A DNA stretch of 64,000 bases. It comes from Lotus japonicus (Eukaryota > Streptophyta > Magnoliopsida > Fabales > Fabaceae). Shown here piece after piece: positions 11,128 through 23,660 of this stretch. The DNA lies in NCBI RefSeq assembly GCF_012489685.1, contig NC_080046.1, positions 43,673,176 through 43,737,175 on the forward strand. Direction: 5' to 3'. Positions within the stretch are counted from its first letter, which is position 1; every line of letters starts with the position of its first letter. A program made the translations under genes and the position numbers. Below the pieces are notes generated by a model that worked only from the letters and a program-made list of their open reading frames with translations, ran no database searches and was not told the DNA's origin.

Positions 11128-11886
11128 GATGTATTAAAAAAAAATTATTGGATATATAACTATTTTTTGTCTACAATTGGACATATAAATATAATATAAT
11201 AGAAATGATTAAAGTGATATGATTATATATATCTTTCTCAACATTATATATATATATATTTATTTCAAAAAAAGAATGATAACATTGCATTTATTAATAA
11301 ACGAATATAAAAAAATAACACAATCAAAGTTTCAAATACTAAAGATTAATGTCAAAAAAAAAAAATACTAAAGATTAAGAAAGATTCGTTCAAAAAAAAA
11401 AGATTAAGAAAGATTAGTTTCAAAAAAAAAGATTAAGAAAGATAATATTATACCTATCTCATATTGTTGGTTTCAAAAAAAATATATCTCATCTTGTTTC
11501 TGTGATCTTATCTAAAGATTTTACGATAAAAAACTGTATTATGAAGCATACAGTTGGAGCAAAAATATAATCAGCCTTCATTGATATTTCAATCACAAAA
11601 CTTCACATTTGGAAACATCCATATAAGCTTCAACTCTGAAATTAGTTCTCTGTATCTTCAGAAAGGAGTTGCGTCTCCAAATAGTACACAACCATGATTA
11701 ATCTCAACCTTCTACTATAAGCTTTGCGTCTTATTTTGTGTCTCAATCAAAGGCATACTCTCCCATCTGCTCATTCAATTTAATTTCCCTTGCTTACTCT
11801 TTATTTTGTCAATTAGTTTTTCCAATTTTTACAAGGCACTGCTGGTTGTTATCATAGTAACAATTTTACAGGGACCAAAACCCACA
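11128..11886. other. AT-rich leader region of the first F-box gene
   Basis: Contains repeated 'caaaaaaaaaagattaagaaagat' blocks near 11340-11450 and a TA-rich run near 11245. From about 11800 the sequence resembles the region in front of the second F-box gene ('ttttacaaggcactg' versus 'ttcgcaaggcattg'), so the tandem duplication includes upstream sequence. An acceptor-like TTTTACAG just before the start codon suggests a possible 5'UTR intron. Confidence 0.4.
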
Positions 11887-14097
11887 ATGGAACCAAATAA
11901 CGGAGATAAGAGGATAAAGCACCATTGCCTCCCTCCTCCCCAACATTACCCTTGGCTTCTTTCTTTCAATGGCAAAGGCAAAGACAATCAGACCTTTTGC
12001 TCCATCTCAGACCCGACCAAAACATATTCCAGAAGCATTCCAGAGTTTGGGGCGGCATCACTTTGGACCATCCAACATGGTTGGTGTCTTCTTGAAAACA
12101 AGATACGAAAGACTACGAAATTATTTCTTTGGAACCCAATTAGTCTCAAGAAGATCAACCTCCCACCCCTAAAACACAAAGGCATTTGCGAGATTATTTT
12201 GTCATCCTCTCCGACTACTGATCAAGTTTGCTCCATATTCTTATTCTCTGCATTAGCTACTTCAACTTCAATATTCTACTGCCAACTTGGAGATAAGCAA
12301 TGGACTGAATAGACTATCGTGAGGACTTAGTAAGCGAATTGAAGGAAAACAAGTTCCATCTTCTAAACCCAGTCTACTGCAACGGTTGCTTGTATGCAGA
12401 GTCGTGGTATGGAAATTTTCTAGTAATAATCGAGAAGCTCCAACCCCATGGCCTTAAAATAAAATCTGCTTGTGTTTCCTTGCCAAAAATTTCGCAAAAA
12501 ACCAGCTTTGAGTCTTCATGCACCTTGTTAGAATCAAACAACCAACTATTTCAAATTGAAATCTTGCATACACAGCATAAGGTAATTGCGGTTGTTGTTC
12601 ACAGATTAGACTTTTCTCGAATGTTGTGGGAAAAGGTGGAAAGCATCCAGGATAGGGTGTTCTTTATATCAGATGTTGACTTATCTTTTTCTTGTCAAGC
12701 AATCAATCCTGAAACTGAAAGAGGCCGCATCTATTTCACCTTAAAAGATTTTGTCTACATATACAACATTGAAAACAATAGTTTTTTGATTTCTCAACCT
12801 TCCAATAATTGCTCTTCCTCGTGGTGGTTTATGACAGATCTAAGGTATATAAGGCATTTTCTTAAATTGATTTTCGTTGATTTTGTATTAAGAATTATTT
12901 TCAATTCAATCAATATGTTCAACTCAGATGATTAAATCATATATGCTCATGTTGTGCAGGATGATCGGTTCACCCAAAGAAGAAAGAGGACAAATTCAAA
13001 TTAATAGTGTTGATGTCTATTCAAATGAGATGGTAGATGATAGAGCCACTAATGCATATACACTTCCTCTAGAGATGTTTGAAGAGATTACTGAACGACT
13101 TAATGTTCTAGACTATTTGCACTTTCAAGCTACTTGCCGACTCTTCTGTGTAGCAGCACCACCAATTCAATGGAGATCTTTCTCTTCTTCCATGTCAACA
13201 TCAAGGATTTCATTGTCTCCATTATTTGTCTCTTTTGAGAAAAGTAATGTCTTAACTATGACACATCCAAAGCACGGACTCAACTACAAATATAGCATTA
13301 ATTTGCCGGAGGACATCCCAGCCAATTGTGATATTTGCTACTCAAAAGATGGCTGGCTACTAATGATGGTAAACACATTTTCGAACCTTTTTTTCAATCC
13401 CTTTACAAGAGAGGTGAAACAACTTGCAAATGGACCTCTAACAATTAGAAATACACGATGTGTTAGTTTTTCACATCCCCCAACCTCTTCTGAATGTGTT
13501 GTTGTTGAATTCAATAAGATGGAAAAAAGTCCCCCAGCAATGATGGTAAGCATCACATCCCTTGGGGAGGAAGAGTGGAGTATGGGCCAAATTGAAGACA
13601 CAGACTTTCCTCTCTACAACATAAGCCCTACTTATTATAAAGGAGGATTTTATTATATTAGCGAAGAAGAAGAAAATTTGGGAGTTTTGGAAGTAGAAGA
13701 AAGAGATGTAAGATGGGATGAACTGAAGCTTTATGCTCCATGCAGCGACTACTACAATAGGTTTTTAGTAGAATGTGATGGAAGTCTCTTGTCAGTATTT
13801 GAGGGTGCTTTTGGAAAGTGGGTTCGAGTTTTTAAGTTAAGTGAATCTAAAAAGACATGGATCGAAGTTGAAAGCTTGGGAAATCATATGCTATTTGTTG
13901 GTAATACATCATTTTCCGCTATTGCAAGCATTCCTGGAATGGAAAATAAAATATATTTTTCCAAATTCTTTGATGAAGACATTGTGTTTTATTCACTTGA
14001 AACAAACAAATTTCACACATTTAAGAATGAAGTGGTGAATTTTCAAAGTGTAAGTGAAAAACTTAATGGCAGCTGGATTGAGCCAAGGTGTAACTAA
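11887..14097 (+). pseudogene. DUF295 - F-box - DUF295 gene, copy 1, one frameshift
   Basis: Predicted substrate-recognition subunit of an SCF ubiquitin ligase. Exon 1 (11887-12844) encodes a DUF295-type domain (YPWLLSFNGKGKDNQTFCSI, HGWCLLENK, LFLWNP, INLPPLKHKG). Intron 12845-12959 has GT-AG ends and splits an arginine codon. Exon 2 (12960-14097) encodes an F-box (LPLEMFEEITERLNVLDYLH, about codons 35-70 of the exon) and a second DUF295-type domain (GWLLMMVN, FFNPFTREVKQL). Compared with copy 2, one base is missing just before 12310, giving TAG at 12310-12312; everything after is open in the shifted frame. It is a young pseudogene, a sequencing error, or a gene now read from exon 2. The start is chosen because it matches copy 2. 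Confidence 0.85.
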
Positions 14098-16400
14098 GTT
14101 GCAAAAGTAGTATGGTAAAACTTTTTTGTATTATTTTGATTTTTGATGATTGAAGACACTCTTCGTACAAATTAAAGAGCAATTATATTCTGATGATTTG
14201 TCTTATCTTTCGTTTGTATCCAACTTTTATCTAACCTCATTCCTGTCTCATAAAAAAAATTAAAGTAATATATACTGATAATTTGGAATATCCCCTTTAA
14301 AAAAATTGGAATATCTCATACATATTTAAATAAAAAAAATTAGAATGAAAAGAGAATTATGACATTAGAATGAAAAAAAATAGAGAAAACTACACTCACC
14401 TCCCATAGGATTTTTCAATACAACACACACCTCCCCTCATTTCTTCAACTATACAGTCACCTCCCTTCTTCTTTTATTAAATACATTACACACAAAATAG
14501 CCCCCCTTACCAACACGCCGTTAACTCTTTCCATTGATCACCAGAATATGGGACATACAGTGCTATGCGGCTATCTCTTCCGATGAGCAATGGTCATCTC
14601 CTAAGACCAACCGGGAGTCGCGTCAAATATTCACCATCACAGTATAATTAAGCTCCTCCATTAGCCATTGCCTCTGCTTGCCTTAGCCACCATATCTGTC
14701 ATTTCATATTTTCATGTAATTGTGTTTGTGTTGGTGCAAATGTGTATTTGGTAATTGAACATAAAATGTATGGTGATTTGTCTCACCCAATATTTCGGAA
14801 CCAGTTCTTTCAAATGTTATTGGTGCTATACGGCTGCACCTACCGTGGGTGCTTTTCAAAATGAACCACGGTGGTGCAGTTACTATTCCACACTTAAATT
14901 ACCAAATTGTCTATTTTTCCTTTTTACTTTCCATTCTTCTCCTTTTCTCTCACTTTCACTGCCCTTTCCATCCGTCTCCGGTGAGCCATGACAGACCGCG
15001 TCTGTCTCAACCCATCACTCCAACAGCTCCACCACTCCACCACTTCCTCCGATTTTTCCTCCTCTGTTCCCCTACCTAGCCAATTCATAGAGATCTTGCA
15101 CACATGTGAAGATAGATCTCCACTTTGCAGATCTACTGGGAAAGAAAGAGAAAGAGAGGGAAATGCAGTGGTGTTGAAGATCCATCCATGGAAATCAACA
15201 AGCAAGAAGACACGTTGCTGTAGAAAGTCGAAAATCGGAAATTGGAGAATATAAATCGAAGTCGGAGATCGAAAAACAGATATCTAAGTCGTAGATCGAA
15301 AATCAGATATCGGAAATTAGAGATTGAAGTCAAAGATAAAAATTTAGAGGTCGAAGATCAGATCGAAGAAGAAGAAAATTGCAAAAAGGAACTAAGGGTT
15401 GATCAGAGGTATTTCTTCCATATCCCAAAGCTTTTCTCCAAGCTTCTTCCATCTCTGTTTCTCGTCAAGTACCTCAAGTGGACTTATGAGACAAATTGGT
15501 ATAATGATACAATGTTGCTTGTCCAGTGGTGCAGAGGACAAATTTTACACTAATTTGGCATTTCTATCCTTGAAGTTCATAATAATTAATTTGATTGAAA
15601 TAAACAGTGTTGAACTCTATGATTTTATATTTTTTCTCAAAAAAATCGTTTTGGTTGGCTTATAGTATAGGAACGTAGGTTCTTGAATCTGGATTCTGGA
15701 ACGTGGACATGAAGAAACCCAATTAAAAGATCCAACTTTCGGAGAGGCGAGTTTGATCCTAGAGAGAGATTGGTTTCCGGAGATGGCAGTTAGAGACTTA
15801 GAGCTGTAAGGCAAGGAGAAGGGTGTGATAAAGAGAAGGCTTCAGGTGGTTGCTTCGTCGTTTGTGGTGGCGACGGTGGTCGGCGATGTAGATGGAGGAA
15901 CTGGAACAGGGCATGGATGGGAGAACGAACAGTAAAACCGACAACTTAGTATGGGTAGACTGATAGGGGGTGTTTTAGTAAAACCAACAAATGATTTTTT
16001 TAATGTTAACTAATCTCATCCAAGAATTTAAAAAAACATTAAATCGAACGGTGAAAAATTAACTGAACCACGGTGGGTCAGTTTCCACGCTAGGCAAAAC
16101 CGTGCTATACACATTAAAATTAAAGAAAAAAAATCAGTTTCCTTATCATTTAATGTGTATAAATTAAAGAACATATTTATGTTAGTTTACCTTTATCATA
16201 GAGCCAGTAGCAGTAGAACTATGCTTTAATTTCCACGCCTTACCTTTAATTTTTTCTGAAGAATTAAGAAGCATGTCAGAATTCATATAATGAATAATGT
16301 GACAACTTACTTGAAGTTTATTTGTACCTGTCTTTTGGTTTTATCCCTCTGGCATCCCAAAATATTATGTCCAAATTAAACTCCTTGCAATTTTCACACT
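14098..16400. other. Intergenic region with a possible degenerate TIR element
   Basis: The first 110 bases are 3'UTR shared with copy 2. From about 14815 to 16115 the ends are loosely inverted ('gtgctatacgg...accacggtgg' against 'gaaccacggtggg...accgtgctatac'), suggesting a decayed MULE-like element of about 1.3 kb. Inside is a local 'agatcgaaaatcagatatcgg' repeat near 15250-15330. Open frames here are low-complexity and match nothing I know. Confidence 0.3.
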
Positions 16401-16529
16401 TAACCATGTTTGATCTTCTTGCTTCATGTGACCCAGGTGGACCTTTATCAAACCCATGATTCTCCCTTCGTAACCTCTCGACCTGAAACGCGTATGCAAA
16501 AAATAAAGAGTGAAAGAAGGCATGTAATG

Positions 16530-16815
16530 GTAGTTAGTGCATTTTGCTCTAATTCATATTTAGCACCATCGGTTCAAGAGATTAGAAGTTTAGTTCCTTT
16601 CTTTGTTTCTATAATTCCTTTAAGCATGTATATATACAGAGAGGCTAATAAGTAGCACACAGTTTAGCTAAGTTCTCAGCATCTACTAGTGATGATGTTT
16701 GGGTGGATAATATTCCTCTTTGTTTTAACTCTTGTACCCGATCGGATGTGATCGGATGTACTGGCTTTATAATTTCAATGAAGTTCTTCTTTCCTTAAAA
16801 AAATAATAATAATAA
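16530..16815 (+). mobile_element. LINE 3' fragment (RNase H C-terminus and tail)
   Basis: Translation gives SYLAPSVQEIRSLVP and YIYREANK followed, after frame damage, by text matching the end of plant L1-type RNase H domains (HxxREANxxAHxLAK pattern), then an untranslated segment ending 'ccttaaaaaaataataataataag', an A-rich tail. The piece is 5'-truncated and not functional. Confidence 0.6.
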
Positions 16816-17742
16816 GAGACCACATCATTAAAAAAATTAAACAAGAGAAATAAAAATCTATTGCGTTTTAAATATATTTATTGGCGTATTTTATAAGATT
16901 TAGTTTCGCATTATAGATCCAAAATAAAAAACATGATAATCTTATTGATTTGTTTTTATTATTTACTACATTGATTAAAAAATCAATTCATGATCAAATG
17001 ATGAAAAAAATAATTCTATTCTCCCAGTTACGTTCTTGTTATTTTCCAATATTTGGCTATCTTTATTTAGAAGCATATATAATCTGATTGATTTTTTTTA
17101 TCAGTTTGAGAATCTAAAATTTAAAAACAAAGACAGCGATTATTTTAAAATCCGATCTCATCTTGTTTCAGCGATCTAATCTAATAATTTATAAAAATCA
17201 ATCTTAATAATGTTAAAAAAAACTCAATTTTCTATGTATCTTCTTTTTTAAAAACTTACATATCTTCTTTACATACATATCATATCATATATTATAAAAC
17301 TAGTGGCAGCAGACCCGTGCAAATTGCACTGGAAATAGAAAACAGTGAAGATTATAGATTATAGAAGTGGCATTGTGGAGTGTGAAGAGAAGAAGTTTAG
17401 TGAAAAAAACTACACGTTCATTGTGTTCAGAGGTGCTACTTGCTCCAAATGGTATGTAACCTTCTAAAACTATGACCTCCTTTATTTATTGATGCATTAA
17501 TTCTCTACTACTCTCAAGTCTCACCGTTCAATTTTGCCCAGATTGCTTATTTTTTATTACTTTAATTTTGCAATTATGCATTTAATTAAGACAATCAATC
17601 GATGCATTCTCTACTACCCAATATCGTTCAATTAATTTGCCCAGATTGGTCTTTTTTGTTAGTTTTATTTTCCAGTTTTCGCAAGGCATTGTTATCATAA
17701 TTATTATTTTAATTTCTATACAAGCAGAGGCCCAAAGGCACT

Positions 17743-20467
17743 ATGGAATCAAATAGAAGAAGTGAGATGATTAGAACAAAGCATCAACTCCTTCCTCCTC
17801 TCCAGCCTTATCCTTGGCTTCTTTATTTCAATGGTAATGGCAAAAAGAATCAGACCTTTTGCTCAATCTCAGATACCACCAAAATCTACTCAAGAAGCAT
17901 TCCGGAGTTGGTGGCGTCACACCTTTGGACCGTGCAACACGGTTGGTGCCTTTTGGCAAACAAAATACAACACGCTACCAAATTATTTCTTTGGAACCCA
18001 TCTAACCTCATGAAGATCAACCTCCCACCCCTAAAACACAAAGGCATTTGCGAGATTATTTTGTCATCCTCTCCAACAGCAACTAATCAAGTTTGCTCTA
18101 TATTCTTATTCTCTGCTTCAAATTCAATATTCTACTGCCAACTTGGAGAAAAGCAATGGACAGAAGTGGACTATAGTGAAGACGTAATGAGTGCTGCAGC
18201 CTTGGAGGGTAAAAAATTGAAAAAAGACAGGACATATCTTACAAACCCAGTTTACTGCAACGGTTGTTTGTATGCAGAGTCACAGTTTGGAGGTTTTTTA
18301 GTAATAATTGAGAAGCTCCAACCCCACGGCCTTAAAATAAACTCTGTTGGTGTTTTCTTGCCAAAAATTTGGGAACTGTCCAGCTTTGACTCTTCATCTA
18401 CTTTGTTAGAATCTAACAACCAGCTATTTCAAATTCAAATCTTTCATGCACACCATAAGGTAATTGCGGTTGTTGTTGACAAGTTAGACTTTTCTCGAAT
18501 GGTGTGGGAAAAGGTGGAAAGCATCAAGGGAAGGGTTTTCTTTATATCAAATGTCGACTTACCCTTTTCTTGTCCATCAATCAATACTGAAGCTGAAGGA
18601 GGTCGGATCTACTTTACATTAGAAAATTTTGTCTACATATACAATATTGAAAACAATACCATTATGATTTCTCGACATTTCAATAATTGCTCCCCGTGGT
18701 GGTTTATGACAAATCTAAGGTATATTAGACAATTTCTTAAATTGATTTCCACTAATTTTTAATTAAGAATTCCTTTCAATTCAATCAATATGTTAATTCA
18801 CATGGTTAAATCATGTATGGTCATGTGTTGTGCAGGATAACTGGTTCACTCAAGGAAGAAAGAGGACAAACTCAAATTATGAAGCTGGTGGATGATGGAG
18901 CTAGTAATGCATTTGAAACACTTCCTTTAGAAATGGTTGAAAAGATTGCTAAACATCTTCATTTTTTTGACTATTTTCATTTTCGAGCTACTAGCAAACT
19001 CTTCCATGTAGCAGCACCACTCTCTTCTATGCCAGTGTCAAGCCTTTCGATGTCTCCATTATTAGTCTGCTTTGAGAAAGACAATATCTTAACTATGGTA
19101 CATCCAAAACATGGTCTCAAGTGCAAATATAGCTTTAATTTGCCGGAGGACTTCCAAGGAAACTGTGAAATTTGCTATTCAAAATATGGATGGCTACTAA
19201 TGGCGGTAAACACATTCTCTAACCTTTTTTTCAATCCCTTTACAAGAGAGGTGAAACAACTTGCATTTGGACCTCGAACAATCAGAAATACTCGATGTGT
19301 TGGCTTTTCACATCCCCCAACCTCTCCAGAATGCATGGTTATTAAACTCAGAAATATGCTAAATACATTCCTCGGGAAGGAAGGATGGGAATCAATAGAA
19401 CTTGAAGACACAAACTTTCCTCTCTACGACATGAGCCCTACTTATTATAAAGGAAAATTTTATTATGTTAGCAAAAAAGGAAAAAAGTTGGGAGTTTTGG
19501 AAGTAGGAGAAGATGAAACAAGTTGGGAAGAACTTGAGGAGCCTTACAGTCCATGCACTGGCTACTGCAACATGTTTTTAGTAGCATGCAATGGAAAGCT
19601 CTTGTCAGTATTTGAGGGTCGTTTCGGGAAGTGGGTTCGAGTTTTCGAGTTAAATGAATCTAAAAATACATGGAGGAAAGTTGAAAACTTGGGAAATTAT
19701 ATGCTTTTTGTTGGCAATACATCACTTTCTGCCGTGGCAAACATTCCTGGAATGGAAAATAAAATTTATTTTCGGCTTAAATACTCTGTAGGTCCCTGAA
19801 ATTGTACCCCGTATCAAAATAAGTCCCTGAAAAAAAAATTTCCGATTCCGGGTCCCTAGAAAAATTTGTTTGATCAAAATAAGTCCCTACGCCGGAGAAG
19901 ACAGTGGTTGCCTCCTCATTGTTTCCACAAACCATGAAATAACATGTTTAAAACACTCCTAGACCTTCATATATCTGATCTGGGCGAAGAAATCGCAAGA
20001 AACAAAGCTAAAACGAAGAAACCGAGAAGCTCCATAAATTCCGGCAAGAAGAAATCAACTTGCGACTGGCCTTTTCTCTTCAACTGTGACGACCCAGCCC
20101 ACGAGACCACCACCACTGAGTTCCTGAGGACGAGACGAAGCCGGCCCAACACCCTGGTCGTAGCGCCGCCATGACCGCCGTCGTCAACCACCGTCTTCTC
20201 CGGCGTAGGGACTTATTCTGATTAAAAAAACAATTCCAGGGATCCGGAATCGGAAAAAAAATTTTCAGGGACTTATTTTAATACGAGGTACAATTTCAGG
20301 GACCCCTAGAGTATTTAAGCCTTTATTTTCCTAGATTCTTTGACCAAGACATTGTGTTTTATTCACTTGAAACAAATAAGTACCACACATTCAAGAGTGA
20401 AGTGGTGAATTTTCACGATGTCGGAGAACAACTTAATAGTTGTTGGATTGAGCCAACGTGGAACTAA
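17743..20467 (+). pseudogene. DUF295 - F-box - DUF295 gene, copy 2, split by a MULE
   Basis: Tandem paralogue of the gene at 11887. Exon 1 (17743-18719) is open and encodes the first DUF295-type domain (YPWLLYFNGNGKKNQTFCSI, HGWCLLANK, INLPPLKHKG). Intron 18720-18835 has GT-AG ends at the same codon as copy 1. Exon 2 starts at 18836, with an F-box (LPLEMVEKIAKHLHFFDYFH) and a second DUF295-type domain. A 548-bp transposon at 19774-20321 cuts the last domain after the GMENKIYF motif; translation runs into the insert and stops at 19797-19799. The lost C-terminus (FFDQDIVFYSLETNKYHTF to TAA at 20465-20467) resumes after it. A protein lacking about 45 residues could still be made, with the F-box intact. 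Confidence 0.88.
19774..20321. mobile_element. Non-autonomous MULE inside F-box copy 2
   Basis: Starts GGCTTAAATACTCT and ends AGAGTATTTAAGCC, with inverted repeats of about 140 bases at each end that include 'aagtccctacgccggagaag'. Perfect 9-bp target duplication TTTATTTTC (19765-19773 and 20322-20330). The centre has a short open frame (19944-20174) of unknown origin, not a transposase. Confidence 0.93.
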
Positions 20468-20789
20468 GTTGCAAAAGAAGCCTAGTAAAACTTTTTTGTA
20501 TTATTTTAATTTTGATGTTTGGAGAAACTCTTTGTATAATTAAAGAGCAATTATATTTTGAAGAACTTAAATATATTGTAATGGTATTTTGTTTTCAATT
20601 TATTTTATCTTTTCTATTTTACTCAGTGTAATTATTATCTTTCAATGGATGGATTCGTTTTTTCTCGGATGAAGAAGTGTATTTGTGGTTGTTTGCTGGT
20701 GAATGTCTTAGAAGATCCATAGAAAATAGTTTCACTTGTTCCCTTCCTCAGTAATGGAGTAATGTTTTATTTCGTCTATTAATAAATTA

Positions 20790-21016
20790 CATTGTTAATA
20801 AATTCACGCCGATTCTCTTGTCGCCGTGAATTTGATAAATGGTGGTTGCTCCCTTTTGCACCCTTATGCTTCCATGGTGAACCTGATTCGGTCATGGTTT
20901 CATCCTAATTGGGAGGCGGTGTTTGTTCATATTTTCCGTGAAGCTAATCAGGTGGCGGATTTTCTTGCTGACATGGCGCATGAACTTACCCTTGGCGGTT
21001 TTGAGTTTTTTTGACA
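20790..21016 (+). mobile_element. LINE RNase H fragment
   Basis: Encodes HPYASMVNLIRSWFHPNWEA followed by VHIFREANQVADFLADMAHE, the C-terminal part of the RNase H domain found at the end of plant L1 elements or in stand-alone RVT_3 proteins. The open frame upstream extends a little (about 'ADSLVAVNLI'). No catalytic core is left. Confidence 0.65.
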
Positions 21017-21266
21017 AATTTATTCCCAAAGGCCCTAAAATGGAATACATTATAAAACTGATAAAAGATATTTTATTTTTCTGAAATCTTAAATTTATTG
21101 ATAATAAATAGAAAGCTTGAGGTTGAAGCAAATAACTCATGGGTAACCGAAAGAGAAAAAAAAGTCCAAATTTCATCAGACCTGTTACAACTTACAACCC
21201 ATTTTGCTAGGGTGTTAGCAAAAAAAAAAATTTAAATCAAAACCCAAATTGATTTTAATGTTTAAT

Positions 21267-21789
21267 TTTTTTTTATAAGCCAAAGAATTGTATTTAAAAT
21301 TAGCACAAGGGGTACTAAACCCAAATACAAGAGGAGAAGAAAGAAAAATAAAAGAACAATAAAAACCCAACTACAAAAAGCTAAAACCATCCAACTTTCT
21401 ACTATAGGCTTACATTGAACTAATTACCAAACCCCACACAGCCATATCAGCAAAAACCACAAAACCATGAACCAACAGACAACCAATTCGCAGGCAGCAC
21501 CAAGAACAAGTAACATAGATGGTAAAAAACCAACAAACAATCCATCCATGCCACCAACGTCGTTCACAAGGACAAGAGACATATACACGGGTTTGATTTC
21601 CATTCAAATAATGAATAATGGAAGCCCCTCACTTTCTCCTTTATCCAATGCCAGGACCTGACCTGTATTAGTTCCAACACGAGACTATCATCCCAAACCC
21701 CATCCTTGAAAATAATATTGTTGCGAAATAGCCATAAGGACCAGCATGTAGCCATCCACACCGTCACCTCAGCAAGCCTCTGTTTCTTA
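21267..21789 (-). mobile_element. 5'-truncated L1-type LINE with 16-bp target duplication
   Basis: On the minus strand it encodes the C-terminus of LINE ORF2 (WSLWLFRNNIIFKDGVWDD, RSWHWIKEKVRGFHYSLFEW), then a 3'UTR and an A-tail (T-run at 21267-21274). It is flanked by identical 16-bp copies of GATTTTAATGTTTAAT at 21251-21266 and 21790-21805, typical of target-primed reverse transcription. The C-terminus closely resembles that of the LINE at 35624. Confidence 0.9.
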
Positions 21790-21805
21790 GATTTTAATGT
21801 TTAAT

Positions 21806-22737
21806 GCCCTTCTAAACGTCTGACCTCGCCCTCTAAAAAATCAATGGAATTTAATACATTTTTGAAAATAATGATAATTTTTATAACATAAAATATTGAT
21901 TTTTAACTAAATTAATATTACTACAACAATCATAATAGAAAACTTGAATTGAACAGGCCATACTGATCTAAATGGTAATGGTCAACCTGACTCGATCGTC
22001 CTAAACCAACTAGGCTAACCTGAATGGGTCGAGTCAAACTAAGCAAGCTAGATTGACCTGAATTAAATGGGCTAACTTAAATCCTAAAGTCGGCACTAAA
22101 CTCTACGGGGCAACGTGAACGAGCCTACTTGACATAAAGAGGGCTGAGTCGACAGAACTCGACGCTAACCCGCCCGACTCAACCCTGACATGCCTTGAAC
22201 CCTAAAATCGATCATAAACCCTAATATCGGCCCAAATTCCAAGATTCAACTTGAACCTTAAAATCAACCATAAACCCAAAATCTAACCCGCTCGAATTGG
22301 TGTTGGCATGTACGAACCAACACCTACCCACTCGACTCATCACCGACCCACACAACCCGACTCGTCGGCCTGTTGCTAACTCACTCAAACCAATGAGGAT
22401 ATCTAATCAGTTTCTGATTCACTATCGTTGTTGATTAAAGCTTTGTTTGTACCACACTTATGTATTTTTAATAAACATGGAAAGCACATAACACACTTTA
22501 AAGTGAGGAATGTAAAAGTTGTGTACATCGAAGTAAAGTGCAAAATGTAAATTTGTGTGTATAGCAATTTAGTTTGTGGAATGTAATTTGAATTCCACAT
22601 TTTAAACTGCGGAACACTAATGTTTTGTATTGCTTACATGTCGTATATTGTAAAATACAGTATGTATTACAAAAAGTAACTCAACACTTCTAAAATGTGA
22701 AACAATAATTGAAATTTTGCTGCCACCCCAAATTGTG
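21806..22737. other. Non-coding stretch
   Basis: The first 70 bases repeat at 56375-56470. Bases 21950-22390 are an unusual, GC-richer run of short recurring phrases ('aaccctaaa', 'tgaacctt', 'cgactc', 'aactaggctaacctgaatggg'). No open frame or RNA gene is evident. Confidence 0.35.
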
Positions 22738-22825
22738 TTTTTTTACATACACATGGATATCGGAATCGAACCCAGTATCATATTTTTAAGAGACTAGAGC
22801 CTCTTTCACTCGGACTAACACATTG
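22738..22825 (-). mobile_element. tRNA-derived SINE fragment
   Basis: On the minus strand it has an A-box-like region (TTAGTCCGAGTGAAAGAGG), an exact B-box GGGTTCGATTCC (22762-22773) and an A-rich tail (T-run 22738-22744). These are internal RNA polymerase III promoter elements of tRNA-derived SINEs. The fold is not that of a working tRNA gene. Confidence 0.6.
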
Positions 22826-22868
22826 TTGGTTTTTAATCGTGTACATAAGTTTGAGGTATACATACCAA

Positions 22869-23110
22869 CACTACAAAAAATGTGTGGTTTAGCGGCAATT
22901 TTGTTTTACATTTAGCGGGGTTCTAGACCGCCGCAAGTTTATTGGCGACCGTTTTAAAAAATGTGACAGAACACTCGCTACACACATTACGCGGGGTTTT
23001 TAGCAATCCTTTGTACATGAACTATTAGCGCATTTAGGGGGGTTTGTAACCTCCCATAATTGTGTACTCCGTACAAAAAAAGAGTATTTATCAGCAGTTC
23101 AAACCACCGC
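22869..23110 (+). mobile_element. CACTA-type transposon end (fragment)
   Basis: CACTACAAAAAATGTG at 22869 is the terminal motif of CACTA (En/Spm) elements, followed by GC-containing sub-terminal text ('gtttagcggcaatttt', 'accgccgcaagttt', 'gcggttt'-type motifs). No matching right terminus was found, so this is a fragment or its other end is diverged. Confidence 0.5.
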
Positions 23111-23530
23111 ATTAAGAAAGAAACTGTAACAAAATAATGTGGTATTTCCTAACCATTAAACCTAAATACTAATTAGCTATCACTAAATCTCTCTTGATAT
23201 CCACCCATATGTTGAGATCATTTATCTTAATATATATACAGTTTAGAAAATTAAATATGAACAATAGTATTAACTTCATAAATAGAAAAAAAAAAACATA
23301 TACTGTATGTGAGGTTCTGGACGAGGGAGGAATTGCATATATTCTTTTCCAATTTCCCTGTCGCGTTTGAATACCTAGAGTCTAGAACTATCGCCAAAAC
23401 AAGAATCTATAAACATTCTTCACTGTAGTTAAATTTAATTCCAAAAAAACAGGGAAAGAGAAACCCAATTTTTTCAAGAACATTTTATCCCTTTTGGCCA
23501 CAGTTGGATAGTTGCTAACTCTTTTTTCCC
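23091..23530. repeat. Duplicated segment, copy 1 (partner 40214-40650)
   Basis: About 430 bases beginning 'cagcagttcaaaccaccgc' and including 'agaaagaaactgtaacaaaa', 'atcactaaatctctcttgat' and 'acagggaaagagaaacccaa' recur in the same orientation at 40214-40650 with scattered substitutions. No protein is evident in either copy. Confidence 0.75.
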
Positions 23531-23660
23531 CTCAGATATTTTTAAAAGATAAAAAAATCAAACAAGTAGCAGGATTTTTTTTTCTTCTGTTCTGTTTCTA
23601 GCATTTTCCCAGATACCAAACAAAGCAAATTAACAATAGACTCCAAATTCTGACACTAAC

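Noticed and set aside
22190..22260. 'aaccctaaa' phrases, telomere-like
   Set aside because: Isolated and irregular, not tandem TTTAGGG repeats.
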